Source of the DNA: Spirosoma spitsbergense DSM 19989
GTDB lineage: Bacteria > Bacteroidota > Bacteroidia > Cytophagales > Spirosomataceae
DNA length: 64,000 nt
Reading direction: 5' to 3'
Assembly (NCBI RefSeq): GCF_000374085.1
Contig: NZ_KB893570.1
Coordinates: 3,155-67,154 of the forward strand
Every line of letters begins with the position of its first letter. The stretch's first letter is position 1. The translations under genes and the position numbers were made by a program. Under the pieces are notes generated by a model that was given only the letters and a program-made list of their open reading frames with translations, was not told the DNA's origin and made no database searches. Shown piece by piece: positions 1 to 6,916 of the stretch.

Positions 1-277
1 CCCCCGACGCGATACTCTCCCCCGCCGAACCGGTTGTTTGAATAATGTTATTTTCGAGAATGGTGGTGTTTAAAAACCGACGACCAAGCGAAATAGCCAG
101 TACCGCAATGGGAATAGAAGCGGATACGGACAAACCGGCTTTTAGAGACAGATACACCGTTGCGGCTCCAAACAGTACGCCAAACACCGCCCCGGTAATG
201 ATAGCTTTCAGGGTAAACTCAGCCGGTGATTCGGAAGCGGGTATAAATGGCTTATGGGCGGGTATGGGTTGAGACAT
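1..277 (-). CDS. OPT-family oligopeptide transporter, N-terminal part (cut by window edge)
   Basis: Reading the minus strand from the ATG at 277 gives 92 codons with no stop before the window ends, so this is the amino-terminal part of a longer gene. After a short polar leader ([17 protein letters not shown]) comes a hydrophobic hairpin at about residues 25-65 with [20 protein letters not shown], then [20 protein letters not shown]. That start is typical of the OPT (oligopeptide transporter) superfamily, inner-membrane proton-coupled carriers for small peptides or metal chelates. The substrate cannot be told from this fragment. The gene runs away from its neighbour, whose stop lies 71 bases upstream of this start. 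Confidence 0.75.
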   Translation of the reverse strand, partial: MSQPIPAHKPFIPASESPAEFTLKAIITGAVFGVLFGAATVYLSLKAGLSVSASIPIAVLAISLGRRFLNTTILENNIIQTTGSAGESIASG

Positions 278-287
278 AGTCTGACAA

Positions 288-317
288 TTTGTGAAGCCTG
301 TAATTGAACTTCACAAA
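288..317. repeat. 9-bp inverted repeat upstream of the OPT transporter
   Basis: TTTGTGAAG (288-296) and CTTCACAAA (309-317) are perfect reverse complements around a 12-base spacer. The repeat sits just upstream of the OPT start codon and just downstream of the AlbA_2-type gene. It has no U-tract on either strand, so an operator or a leader hairpin is more likely than an intrinsic terminator. Function is inferred only. Confidence 0.35.
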
Positions 318-348
318 GTAAGACATTCCCCGCTTATACCCAATCCCG

Positions 349-1014
349 TTATATAGGCCGGGTTGTGTATTGATCCATCACATCGCTGGGATGGATTTCG
401 AGCACATTGGCCAACACAAGCAATACGAGTGTTCGGGACGCTATCCGGCGCGAAATACCAGCAATCGATGCAAATAGATCGACCGTAATGCTGTTGTGCT
501 CGCCGAGATGCTGCATGAGTCGGTGTTCTTTTTCTCCATACGTAAAGCGAATGTGCCGTTCGGCCTGTTCGCCCTTCAGGATTTCGCGCACCTCGCGGCT
601 GGCCTGCACCGATTTATCGGCTACGCGCACGTAAACCTTCTTATCGTCGGGGTTGGCGGGGTCGGGAATAATGTAGTGGGGTCGGGTGGGGCTACGAGGC
701 ACACGAATAACAAGAACTTCCCGTTCGTCGTAAAGCTGCACCCGTTCGATTGTGTAGGAAATACGCGGAAAACAGAATTTGTTGATGGCCCGGACGAGCA
801 GGTATTCATCCTCGTCGGCATATTTCAGTCCCGGAATCCGTTTGTCGTCGGCGACGCCGATGAGCATGATACCGCCGTTTGTATTAGCGAAGGCTACCAC
901 GCCCCGGATTATTTTCTCGGGATGATTTGTTTTCAGCTTAAACTCTAAACTACTACTCTCTCCCCGTCTGACCAGGTTTTTAAGCGCCTGATAGTCCATA
1001 ACCGATGGGTTCAT
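349..1014 (-). CDS. AlbA_2 (Schlafen-type) domain ATP-binding/regulatory protein
   Basis: 221 residues from ATG 1014; a GTG four codons upstream at 1026 is also open. The N-terminal half has the AlbA_2/AAA_4 signature: ESSSLEFKLK near residues 19-28, then GVVAFANTNGGIMLIGVAD. This fold is found in bacterial transcription regulators and other nucleic-acid-binding proteins. The C-terminal part (HRLMQHLGEHNSITVDLFAS and following) looks like a winged helix with a leucine-rich end. Full AAA_4 regulators are usually 400-550 residues, so this is a short version without the C-terminal HATPase region. Probably a cytoplasmic DNA- or RNA-binding regulator; its target is unknown. It is followed by the OPT transporter on the same strand, which it might control, but that is inference. 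Confidence 0.7.
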   Translation of the reverse strand: MNPSVMDYQALKNLVRRGESSSLEFKLKTNHPEKIIRGVVAFANTNGGIMLIGVADDKRIPGLKYADEDEYLLVRAINKFCFPRISYTIERVQLYDEREVLVIRVPRSPTRPHYIIPDPANPDDKKVYVRVADKSVQASREVREILKGEQAERHIRFTYGEKEHRLMQHLGEHNSITVDLFASIAGISRRIASRTLVLLVLANVLEIHPSDVMDQYTTRPI

Positions 1015-1045
1015 CTGGTTGAGCACTGACTTGCTATAAAGATAC

Positions 1046-1053
1046 TACTTTTG
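1046..1053 (+). promoter_or_regulatory. possible -7 box of the crtZ promoter
   Basis: TACTTTTG fits the Bacteroidota -7 consensus TAnnTTTG and lies 124 bases before the crtZ-like ATG. No TTG sits at the expected distance upstream, so the -33 element is not supported. Weak evidence. Confidence 0.25.
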
Positions 1054-1176
1054 AATAAACTTGCAACTATTCTGTATATATCTCTATTTTTCGGTAAAAA
1101 GTTAACCAGTAGAAGCCAACTTTTCAATAAATCAATCTGTTAATAAAACGAATTACACTGCTCAAATAACACGAAT

Positions 1177-1659
1177 ATGTTGATAAACATTGCGCTGGTT
1201 GTAGGCACTTTCCTATTTATGGAAGGTGTTGCCTGGTTTACCCACAAGTACATCATGCACGGTTTTTTATGGAGTTGGCACCGCGATCACCATAATCACC
1301 ACAATGATTTTTTCGAGATGAATGACCTTTTTGCCGTTGTCTTCGCCATCACATCCATCGGTTTGATTGGTACGGGAGTTGCTTTTCCCGAAGTAGGTTT
1401 TTTAACCTGGATCGGAGCGGGAGTTACGCTGTATGGTTTTTTTTACTTTGTCTTCCACGATATTATTGTCCATCGGCGCGTAAAACTGAAGGTTAATACC
1501 AGTGGCCGATATATGCAGCGTATCATGCGTGCCCATTACATCCATCACAAGATACACTCCAAAGAAGGGGCAGAAGCGTTCGGATTTCTTTACGCTCCCG
1601 AAAAATATGATCGGCCCGTGAAAGAGAAGAAGGCAGAGACACAAGCGAGTCAATACTAA
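1177..1659 (+). CDS. crtZ: beta-carotene hydroxylase (CrtZ-type, fatty acid hydroxylase superfamily)
   Basis: 160 residues, the usual length of CrtZ-type non-heme di-iron membrane hydroxylases that add hydroxyl groups to the beta-ionone rings of carotenoids. The histidine boxes are visible: HKYIMH at residues 23-28, HRDHH at 35-39, HDIIVHRR near 92, and AHYIHHKIH near 117. Hydrophobic stretches at residues 2-20 and about 52-90 provide the membrane segments. No other carotenoid gene is adjacent, so it is a stand-alone gene here. Members of the group are commonly yellow or orange, which fits a carotenoid role. A sterol desaturase-like enzyme with another substrate cannot be excluded, but the box spacing and length favour CrtZ. 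Confidence 0.85.
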   Translation: MLINIALVVGTFLFMEGVAWFTHKYIMHGFLWSWHRDHHNHHNDFFEMNDLFAVVFAITSIGLIGTGVAFPEVGFLTWIGAGVTLYGFFYFVFHDIIVHRRVKLKVNTSGRYMQRIMRAHYIHHKIHSKEGAEAFGFLYAPEKYDRPVKEKKAETQASQY

Positions 1660-1805
1660 TTCAGATTGGCAAGGATATAAGAGCAAAGAATTACGACACT
1701 GCCAATCGATAGCTTACTTCTTTATTCTCACGTCTATTTTCGTCTGAATTAGCAGATTGTCGCAGACTTCAGTCAGGGCTATCCGGCTTGACTGAAGAAG
1801 TACAA

Positions 1806-1850
1806 AAAGCAAAAAGGCGTAATTCGAAGAGAATTACGCCTTTTTGCTTT
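1806..1850. terminator. bidirectional intrinsic terminator between crtZ and the DUF2795 gene
   Basis: A perfect 20-bp inverted repeat (1806-1825 and 1831-1850) with a GAAGA loop. The stem is GC-rich in its middle (GGCG/CGCC) and ends in A/T runs on both sides, so it gives a U-rich 3' end in either direction. It lies between two convergent genes and can serve both. Confidence 0.9.
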
Positions 1851-1867
1851 AATGATACCAGGGTGTC

Positions 1868-2089
1868 TTAGTACTCGTCCTCGTTGAAAAAGAAATCATC
1901 TTTAGTGGGATAATCAGGCCAGATTTCTTCAATACTTTCGTAAGGTTGACCGTCGTCTTCAAGTTCCTGAAGATTTTCTACTACTTCGAGGGGGGCACCT
2001 GAGCGAATCGAATAGTCGATTAATTCGTCTTTTGTGGCGGGCCAGGGGGCGTCTTCCAGATAGGAAGCTAATTCGAGTGTCCAGTACAT
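1868..2089 (-). CDS. DUF2795 domain-containing small protein
   Basis: 73 residues, very acidic. The sequence PWPATKDELIDYSIRSGAP and the C-terminal IWPDYPTKDDFFFNEDEY are hallmarks of the DUF2795 family, which is strongly conserved across Bacteroidota but has no established function. The protein has no signal peptide or membrane segment, so it should be cytoplasmic. It has its own promoter-like sequence directly upstream (2129-2156) and the shared terminator directly downstream, so it is a single-gene transcription unit. High conservation, small size and acidity suggest a protein-binding or nucleic-acid-mimic role, but that is only a guess. Confidence 0.92.
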   Translation of the reverse strand: MYWTLELASYLEDAPWPATKDELIDYSIRSGAPLEVVENLQELEDDGQPYESIEEIWPDYPTKDDFFFNEDEY

Positions 2090-2128
2090 AGTATGTCTTT
2101 TAGTTAATAGCTATTTCCAATGAGGGTG

Positions 2129-2156
2129 CAAAAGTAAAAAAAACGGTAATATCCAA
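2129..2156 (-). promoter_or_regulatory. Bacteroidota-type promoter of the DUF2795 gene
   Basis: On the minus strand, TTG at 2156-2154 is followed after 17 bases by TACTTTTG at 2136-2129, matching the Bacteroidota -33/-7 pattern. The ATG is about 40 bases downstream. Confidence 0.55.
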
Positions 2157-2234
2157 GCTATTTTTGCCAAAAATGTTTGACGTATCTGTTTTGCCGGGAT
2201 TTAGGCGATTAACGTGCTGAAAGTTTTTTTGTTT

Positions 2235-2242
2235 TACGTTTG
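2235..2242 (+). promoter_or_regulatory. possible -7 box of the cutC promoter
   Basis: TACGTTTG matches TAnnTTTG; the -33 element is not evident. If transcription starts about 7 bases later, the open TTG codon at 2240 cannot be the start of cutC. This supports the ATG at 2291. Confidence 0.35.
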
Positions 2243-2290
2243 AGTTTGACTGACGGAAAATGTTTCAATTATATTTTTCACGTCCTGAAA

Positions 2291-3034
2291 ATGATGCTTA
2301 TTGAAGTTTGTGTATACTCGCTAGAATCGTGCCAGACGGCACAACGGGCTGGAGCCAGTCGGGTTGAATTATGCGGTGGAATGGCCGAAGGAGGCACTAC
2401 GCCCAGCGCCGGATTAATTCAACTGGCCCGGCAAAACCTGTCCATTCCAATCCATGTGATGATTCGGCCCAGAGGGGGTGATTTTCACTATTCTGAAACC
2501 GAACTGGCGGTTATGAGAGTGGATATTAAGGTGGCTAAATCGCTGGGGGCAGATGGGCTGGTATTTGGGATACTGAATGCCGATGGCACCGTAAATGAAA
2601 CACAAACAAAGGAATTGGTAGAATTAGCCCAACCCTTACCCGTCACGTTCCACCGCGCATTCGATATGACTCGTGACCCGTTGGAAGCACTGGAAGCAGT
2701 AATCAGATCGGGAGCCACCTGCATTCTTACCTCCGGCCAGCATCAGACTGCCGAGCAGGGATTATCTGTACTTCGGCAACTAACCGAAAAAGCAGCTGGC
2801 CGTATCACGCTTATGGCTGGGGCTGGGGTGAATACCCACAATGCAGGTCAATTGGCTGAATCGGGCGTAGATATCCTGCACCTGAGTGGTAGTCAGAAAG
2901 AAGATAGCCGGATGAGGTACCGGCAACCATCGGTATCCATGGCTTCGTCAATAGCTGGCGAATATGAATACATAGAGGCTGGTGAGGATAAGATAAAAAG
3001 CCTGCTTCTCTCTTTTTCGATGCCAAAGCAGTAA
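2291..3034 (+). CDS. cutC: copper homeostasis protein CutC
   Basis: 248 residues from ATG 2291 (a second ATG follows directly at 2294); CutC proteins are about 240-250 residues. It is a TIM-barrel protein: LIEVCVYSLESCQTAQRAGA and RVELCGGMAEGGTTPS at the N-terminus, IHVMIRPRGGDFHYSE near residue 60, and the LMAGAGVNTHNAGQL strand-loop near residue 180 are family signatures. CutC is a cytoplasmic protein linked to copper tolerance, though its biochemical activity is debated. An ArsR-type regulator begins 8 bases after the stop on the same strand, so the two are probably co-transcribed. The frame is also open from a TTG at 2240, but those 17 extra codons do not resemble the family. Confidence 0.92.
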   Translation: MMLIEVCVYSLESCQTAQRAGASRVELCGGMAEGGTTPSAGLIQLARQNLSIPIHVMIRPRGGDFHYSETELAVMRVDIKVAKSLGADGLVFGILNADGTVNETQTKELVELAQPLPVTFHRAFDMTRDPLEALEAVIRSGATCILTSGQHQTAEQGLSVLRQLTEKAAGRITLMAGAGVNTHNAGQLAESGVDILHLSGSQKEDSRMRYRQPSVSMASSIAGEYEYIEAGEDKIKSLLLSFSMPKQ

Positions 3035-3042
3035 CTTCGTTT

Positions 3043-3318
3043 ATGATAGAACCGAATGAGATTGAGAAAACAACTGCCGCAATAGCTAATAAATACCGGC
3101 TCTCAATCCTGCTCGAACTGGCAAAAAAAGGCAGTATCACCGGCACTGGAGCACAGGAAATTACAGGTTTATCGCAACCATGCGTTTCCCACCACGTGAA
3201 ACTACTGGTAGATAGTGGGTTAGTTGTCAGTCAAAAAACGGGCCGTTGCCAGAAGCTTTCGCTCAACAAAGAAGTCTTCGATAAATTGGCCGGTTTTCTG
3301 AAAAAATTGAGCGAATAA
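3043..3318 (+). CDS. ArsR-type winged-helix transcriptional regulator
   Basis: 91 residues, the normal size for an ArsR-type single-domain repressor. The recognition helix region is TGLSQPCVSHHVKLLVDSGL at about residues 45-64, followed by a beta wing, VVSQKTGRCQKLSLN. Such proteins act as dimers on operators and release DNA when they bind a metal or another ligand. There is one cysteine in the recognition helix (Cys at SQPCVSHH) and one in the wing (GRCQK), but the classic ELCVCDL metal site is absent, so the signal may be redox or an organic ligand. It lies between cutC (8 bases upstream) and an Old Yellow Enzyme gene (70 bases downstream), either of which it may control. Confidence 0.85.
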   Translation: MIEPNEIEKTTAAIANKYRLSILLELAKKGSITGTGAQEITGLSQPCVSHHVKLLVDSGLVVSQKTGRCQKLSLNKEVFDKLAGFLKKLSE

Positions 3319-3388
3319 CCGGAAATGCATTTAAACTTTTCGATATATCAGTGCGTTCACCTACCGAAATTCAACCAACTGTTTCGGT

Positions 3389-4516
3389 ATGTCACAGAAA
3401 TTATTCTCTCCTGCCACGCTGGGTAAACTTACCCTGCAAAATCATATTGTGATGGCTCCCATGACTCGTAGCCGGGCTACGGTCGATCATATTCCAACAC
3501 CTATCATAGCGGAGTATTATGCCCAGCGTGCTTCGGCTGGCCTTATCATTACCGAAGATACATCTCCCTCACCCAATGGCGAAGGCTATGCCCGCATTCC
3601 GGGCCTGTATAATGCCGACCAGGTAAACGGCTGGAAACCCGTAACAAAAGCGGTACACGAAAAAGGCAGTAAAATCTTCGCTCAACTCATGCATACTGGG
3701 CGTATCGGGCACTTGGCTAACCTAACTAACGGTGGCGAAGTAGTGGCTCCATCAGCTACGGCAGCCAGCGGGCAGATGTATACCGATACGGAAGGCATGC
3801 AAGACCACCCAACGCCCCGCGCCCTGACTACGGATGAAGTGAAGGCTGTCATTCAGGAGTTTGTTATAGCCGCTCAGAACGCAATTGAAGCGGGTTTCGA
3901 TGGGGTAGAGTTGCACGGAGCAAATGGCTATCTGATCGAACAGTTTCTTAATCCTTCGTCTAATCAACGCACCGACGAGTTTGGCAGTAGTGTTGAAAAT
4001 CGCTCCCGGTTTGTCCTGGAAACAGCCGAAGCCGTTGGGAAAGCTATTGGTTTCGAGAAAACGGGTATCCGGCTATCGCCCTATGGTGCCAACGGCGACA
4101 TGCATCCTTACGATGAAATCGACGAAACGTATACTCACCTGGCGAAGCAACTTAACGAACTTGGTCTAGTATATATTCACCTGGTCGACCACTCGGCAAT
4201 GGGCGCCCCCACTGTGCCTTCACATATTGTAGAAACCATTCGGAATGCATTCAACGGTACGCTCATTCTGTCGGGTGGGTACGATGCAGACCGGGCTGAA
4301 GTGGATCTGGACAATAACAAGGGCGATTTGATTGCCTTCGGCCGTCCATTTATCTCGAATCCCGATTTAGTCGAGCGGTTCAAAACGGGTGCCGAACTTA
4401 ACCAGCCGGATTTCAACACCTTCTACACCCCCGGCGAAAAAGGGTATACCGATTACCCGACTTTACAGAACGACCGTTCGGCTACCATAGATGAAAACAC
4501 GGTCGCTGAAAACTAA
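3389..4516 (+). CDS. alkene reductase, Old Yellow Enzyme family
   Basis: 375 residues, typical for FMN-dependent OYE/NemA-type ene-reductases, which reduce activated C=C bonds of enals, enones, maleimides or nitro compounds with NAD(P)H. Signatures include LGKLTLQNHIVMAPMTRSRA near the start, the active-site HGANGYLIEQFLNPSSNQRT at about residues 174-193, and LSGGYDADRAEVDL near 297. The protein is cytoplasmic. The C-terminal tail after YTDYPTLQ is longer than usual and runs 54 bases into the 3' end of the convergent purU gene. Association with an ArsR-type regulator is common for OYE genes and suggests an electrophile or metal stress response. Confidence 0.92.
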   Translation: MSQKLFSPATLGKLTLQNHIVMAPMTRSRATVDHIPTPIIAEYYAQRASAGLIITEDTSPSPNGEGYARIPGLYNADQVNGWKPVTKAVHEKGSKIFAQLMHTGRIGHLANLTNGGEVVAPSATAASGQMYTDTEGMQDHPTPRALTTDEVKAVIQEFVIAAQNAIEAGFDGVELHGANGYLIEQFLNPSSNQRTDEFGSSVENRSRFVLETAEAVGKAIGFEKTGIRLSPYGANGDMHPYDEIDETYTHLAKQLNELGLVYIHLVDHSAMGAPTVPSHIVETIRNAFNGTLILSGGYDADRAEVDLDNNKGDLIAFGRPFISNPDLVERFKTGAELNQPDFNTFYTPGEKGYTDYPTLQNDRSATIDENTVAEN

Positions 4517-5320
4517 CTTCATTGCTCTGGCCAGTACCTGCTTTTCTACTTCGTGGCCTTCCGTAGCCATGTCGGCAGCGGTATACCGGTGATTTACTTC
4601 TATCACGCTCTGAGCAATGATGGGGCCTTCGTCCAATTCGTTATTCACGTAATGAGCGGTGGCCCCAATTATTTTCACCCCCCGTTCAAACGCCTGCCGA
4701 TAGGGGTTTGCCCCGACAAAAGCGGGCAAGAAGGAATGGTGGATGTTAATAATTCGGTTTGGAAAGTGATTGACAAAATCGGCGGTTAGTACGCGCATGT
4801 ACTTCGCCAGCACTACATATTCCGGTTCGTAACCGGAAAGCGTTTTCAGAATGGCATCTTCGTGTTCTTCGCGGGTTTTGCCCTCGTGCGAGATGTAATG
4901 AAACGGAACCCCAAACTTACTGACCAACGGTTGCAGAGTGTTGTAGTTGCTGACAACGGCCAGCATATTGGCATCTAATTCATCGAACGCGTACCGAATC
5001 AGCAACTCGCCCAGACAGTGGTGTTCTTTAGTAACCATCACCACAATATTTTTCTTCTGCTTCGGATTCAGCCGGAACCGGATAGCCAATGGGTTTGCCC
5101 AATCGGGTAATGTAGTTTGCAATTCGGTCAGCAGCGCGTCCGTATCGAGTGTACCCTCAAACTCCGTTCGCATAAAGAACCGCCCGTCGGGGGTAACGTA
5201 CTCATCGTTATGAATCACGTTCAGATTGTGCCGGAGCAACACGCCCATGACGTGATAAATCAGGCCCTTGCTGTCAGGGCCATCCATGAGCAGAATGTGT
5301 TTGGTACTTGACGTATTCAT
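4463..5320 (-). CDS. purU: formyltetrahydrofolate deformylase
   Basis: 285 residues, as expected for PurU, which hydrolyses 10-formyl-THF to formate and THF and so balances one-carbon pools. An N-terminal ACT domain occupies about residues 8-85 (HILLMDGPDSKGLIYHVMGV). The C-terminal formyl-transferase/hydrolase domain contains NIHHSFLPAFVGANPYRQAF and ATAHYVNNELDEGPIIAQ, including the catalytic Asn, His and Asp positions of the family. The protein ends in the usual way (RVFIYGSRTVVL), so purU is complete. The overlap with the convergent OYE gene is therefore due to the OYE tail. Confidence 0.95.
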   Translation of the reverse strand: MNTSSTKHILLMDGPDSKGLIYHVMGVLLRHNLNVIHNDEYVTPDGRFFMRTEFEGTLDTDALLTELQTTLPDWANPLAIRFRLNPKQKKNIVVMVTKEHHCLGELLIRYAFDELDANMLAVVSNYNTLQPLVSKFGVPFHYISHEGKTREEHEDAILKTLSGYEPEYVVLAKYMRVLTADFVNHFPNRIINIHHSFLPAFVGANPYRQAFERGVKIIGATAHYVNNELDEGPIIAQSVIEVNHRYTAADMATEGHEVEKQVLARAMKLVFSDRVFIYGSRTVVL

Positions 5321-5854
5321 AATCTGACGATTGACCTCAATAAAGTAAGTAAAAGACAGAGCAATTACTACCCGTCTTCTGGTTACTCCCCCCTACGATA
5401 TAAACTACCAGTATAGGGTTCGTACTCGACCAATACTAGGGACACAGTTTTGAGGAAGGCAATTTCGCTGCGGCTAGTTACTATTTGTACGTCTTTCGGT
5501 AGAGGTAGCGAGAAAAACCCTCGGATCTGTAACCGCATCCATATCCAAGAGAAGAATGGATGTACTGGTACTAGGTGAGTTAGTATGCCTATTTTGCCCA
5601 CAACTCATTACACGGAACCAAGATTTGGCAATGGACATCATCGGTAGTAGCAAAAGTGCGTATCAGTTTCGGCATGGGTAGCGAATAAGAAGTATACAAA
5701 ATAGGTGTTAGGCTTCTCTGAAACAAACAAATCATCTACCTTCGGCAATGATTATACGGTAATCATATTGAATCAAAACCTGGTTATTTCTCCTGGTGTG
5801 CTGACTTTATAACTAATTAGTAGATTTAGGACCAAATTAACATTTCCTTACCCT
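5321..5854. other. 534-bp gap with no supported gene
   Basis: Only a 72-codon minus-strand frame is open here (5383-5601); it has no recognisable domain, signal peptide or family resemblance and is not called. A short inverted repeat, CATCCAT (5536-5542) with ATGGATG (5556-5562), is the only structure seen. The right end is AT-rich and probably carries the promoter of the glycosylasparaginase gene, but no full consensus is present. Confidence 0.6.
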
Positions 5855-6820
5855 ATGCTAAATCGTCGCCGTTTCCTAACCCTGAGTTCGCTATCCGGCC
5901 TGTTCCCTTCACTGGCTTTTGCTCATAAAAACAGTGTACTACATTCAGCCCCCACCAGTGGCCCGCTCGTTATCTCTACCTGGAAACAGCCCAAAGCAAA
6001 TGCCGCAGCGCAGGCCGCTTTAGATAAAGGGGGTAGTGCGCTGGATGCCGTTGAAGCAGGCGTTAAAATACCAGAAGCAGACCCCGATGATATGAGCGTT
6101 GGCTATGGGGGCCGCCCCGACCGGGATGGTCACGTTACGCTCGATGCCTGCATTATGGATGAGAAAGGAAATGCCGGGTCCGTGACCTTTCTGGAACACA
6201 TCAAGCACCCCATTTCCGTAGCGAGGGCAGTGATGGAAAAAACGCCACACGTCATGCTTAGTGGCGAAGGAGCCTTAAACTTCGCATTGGCAAATGGGTT
6301 TACAAAAGAGAATCTCCTTACGCCAAAAGCGGAGAAAGAATGGCGGGAATGGCTCAAAACGGCGAAGTATAAACCCATTGCCAATATAGAACGGCACGAT
6401 ACCATCGGAATGCTGGCCATTGATAGCAAGGGTAACATCTCCGGGGCTTGTACTACCAGTGGACTGGCGTATAAGATGCGGGGTCGGGTAGGCGATTCGC
6501 CCATTATTGGGGCGGGTTTGTTTGTGGATAATGAATTTGGAGGTGCCTGTGCTACCGGTTTGGGTGAACTGGTTATGCGTACCTGCGGCTCTTTTCTGGT
6601 GGTTGAGTTAATGCGGCAGGGCCGTACACCCCAACAGGCATGCGAAGAGGCTGCTCTCCGAATTGTAAATAAGCAGGATTTTAAGGATATACAGGTCGGT
6701 TTTCTGGCCGTGAATAAGCAGGGAGAGTACGGCGCATTTAGCATTCAGAAGGGTTTTAACTACACTATCACGCTAAACAGGGCTGTACAGGTAATTGATG
6801 CTAAATCATATTTAAAATAA
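5855..6820 (+). CDS. N4-(beta-N-acetylglucosaminyl)-L-asparaginase (glycosylasparaginase)
   Basis: 321 residues. An Ntn-hydrolase that cleaves the GlcNAc-Asn bond of N-glycopeptides and matures by autoproteolysis. The cleavage motif HDTIG is present with Thr183 as the predicted new N-terminal nucleophile, followed by ACTTSGLAYKMRGRVGDSPI, which carries substrate-binding residues. The precursor starts with a twin-arginine-like leader (LNRRRFLTLSSLSGLFPSLAFA), so the enzyme is probably exported folded to the periplasm, where it could process glycoprotein or glycopeptide debris. The gene stands alone between two gaps. A general isoaspartyl peptidase is the alternative, but HDTIG and GYGGRPDRDG fit glycosylasparaginases better. 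Confidence 0.93.
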   Translation: MLNRRRFLTLSSLSGLFPSLAFAHKNSVLHSAPTSGPLVISTWKQPKANAAAQAALDKGGSALDAVEAGVKIPEADPDDMSVGYGGRPDRDGHVTLDACIMDEKGNAGSVTFLEHIKHPISVARAVMEKTPHVMLSGEGALNFALANGFTKENLLTPKAEKEWREWLKTAKYKPIANIERHDTIGMLAIDSKGNISGACTTSGLAYKMRGRVGDSPIIGAGLFVDNEFGGACATGLGELVMRTCGSFLVVELMRQGRTPQQACEEAALRIVNKQDFKDIQVGFLAVNKQGEYGAFSIQKGFNYTITLNRAVQVIDAKSYLK

Positions 6821-6916
6821 ACAAATTTTTCTTTTATTGTTTATACTAGTTATTTGCAAGGTAAAAGTATGCTGTAGGTACCCATACTAACTAATTACTC
6901 AAAATCAGTAACTACA

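Noticed and set aside
496-948. 150-codon frame antisense to the AlbA_2-type gene
   Set aside because: Opposite strand of a gene with clear family motifs; no motif of its own.
5383-5601. 72-codon minus-strand reading frame in the gap after purU
   Set aside because: No recognisable domain, signal peptide or neighbouring operon; length is within chance for this gap.
6130-6744. 204-codon frame antisense to the glycosylasparaginase gene
   Set aside because: Shadow of a well-supported gene; composition rich in Ser, Pro, Arg without motifs.
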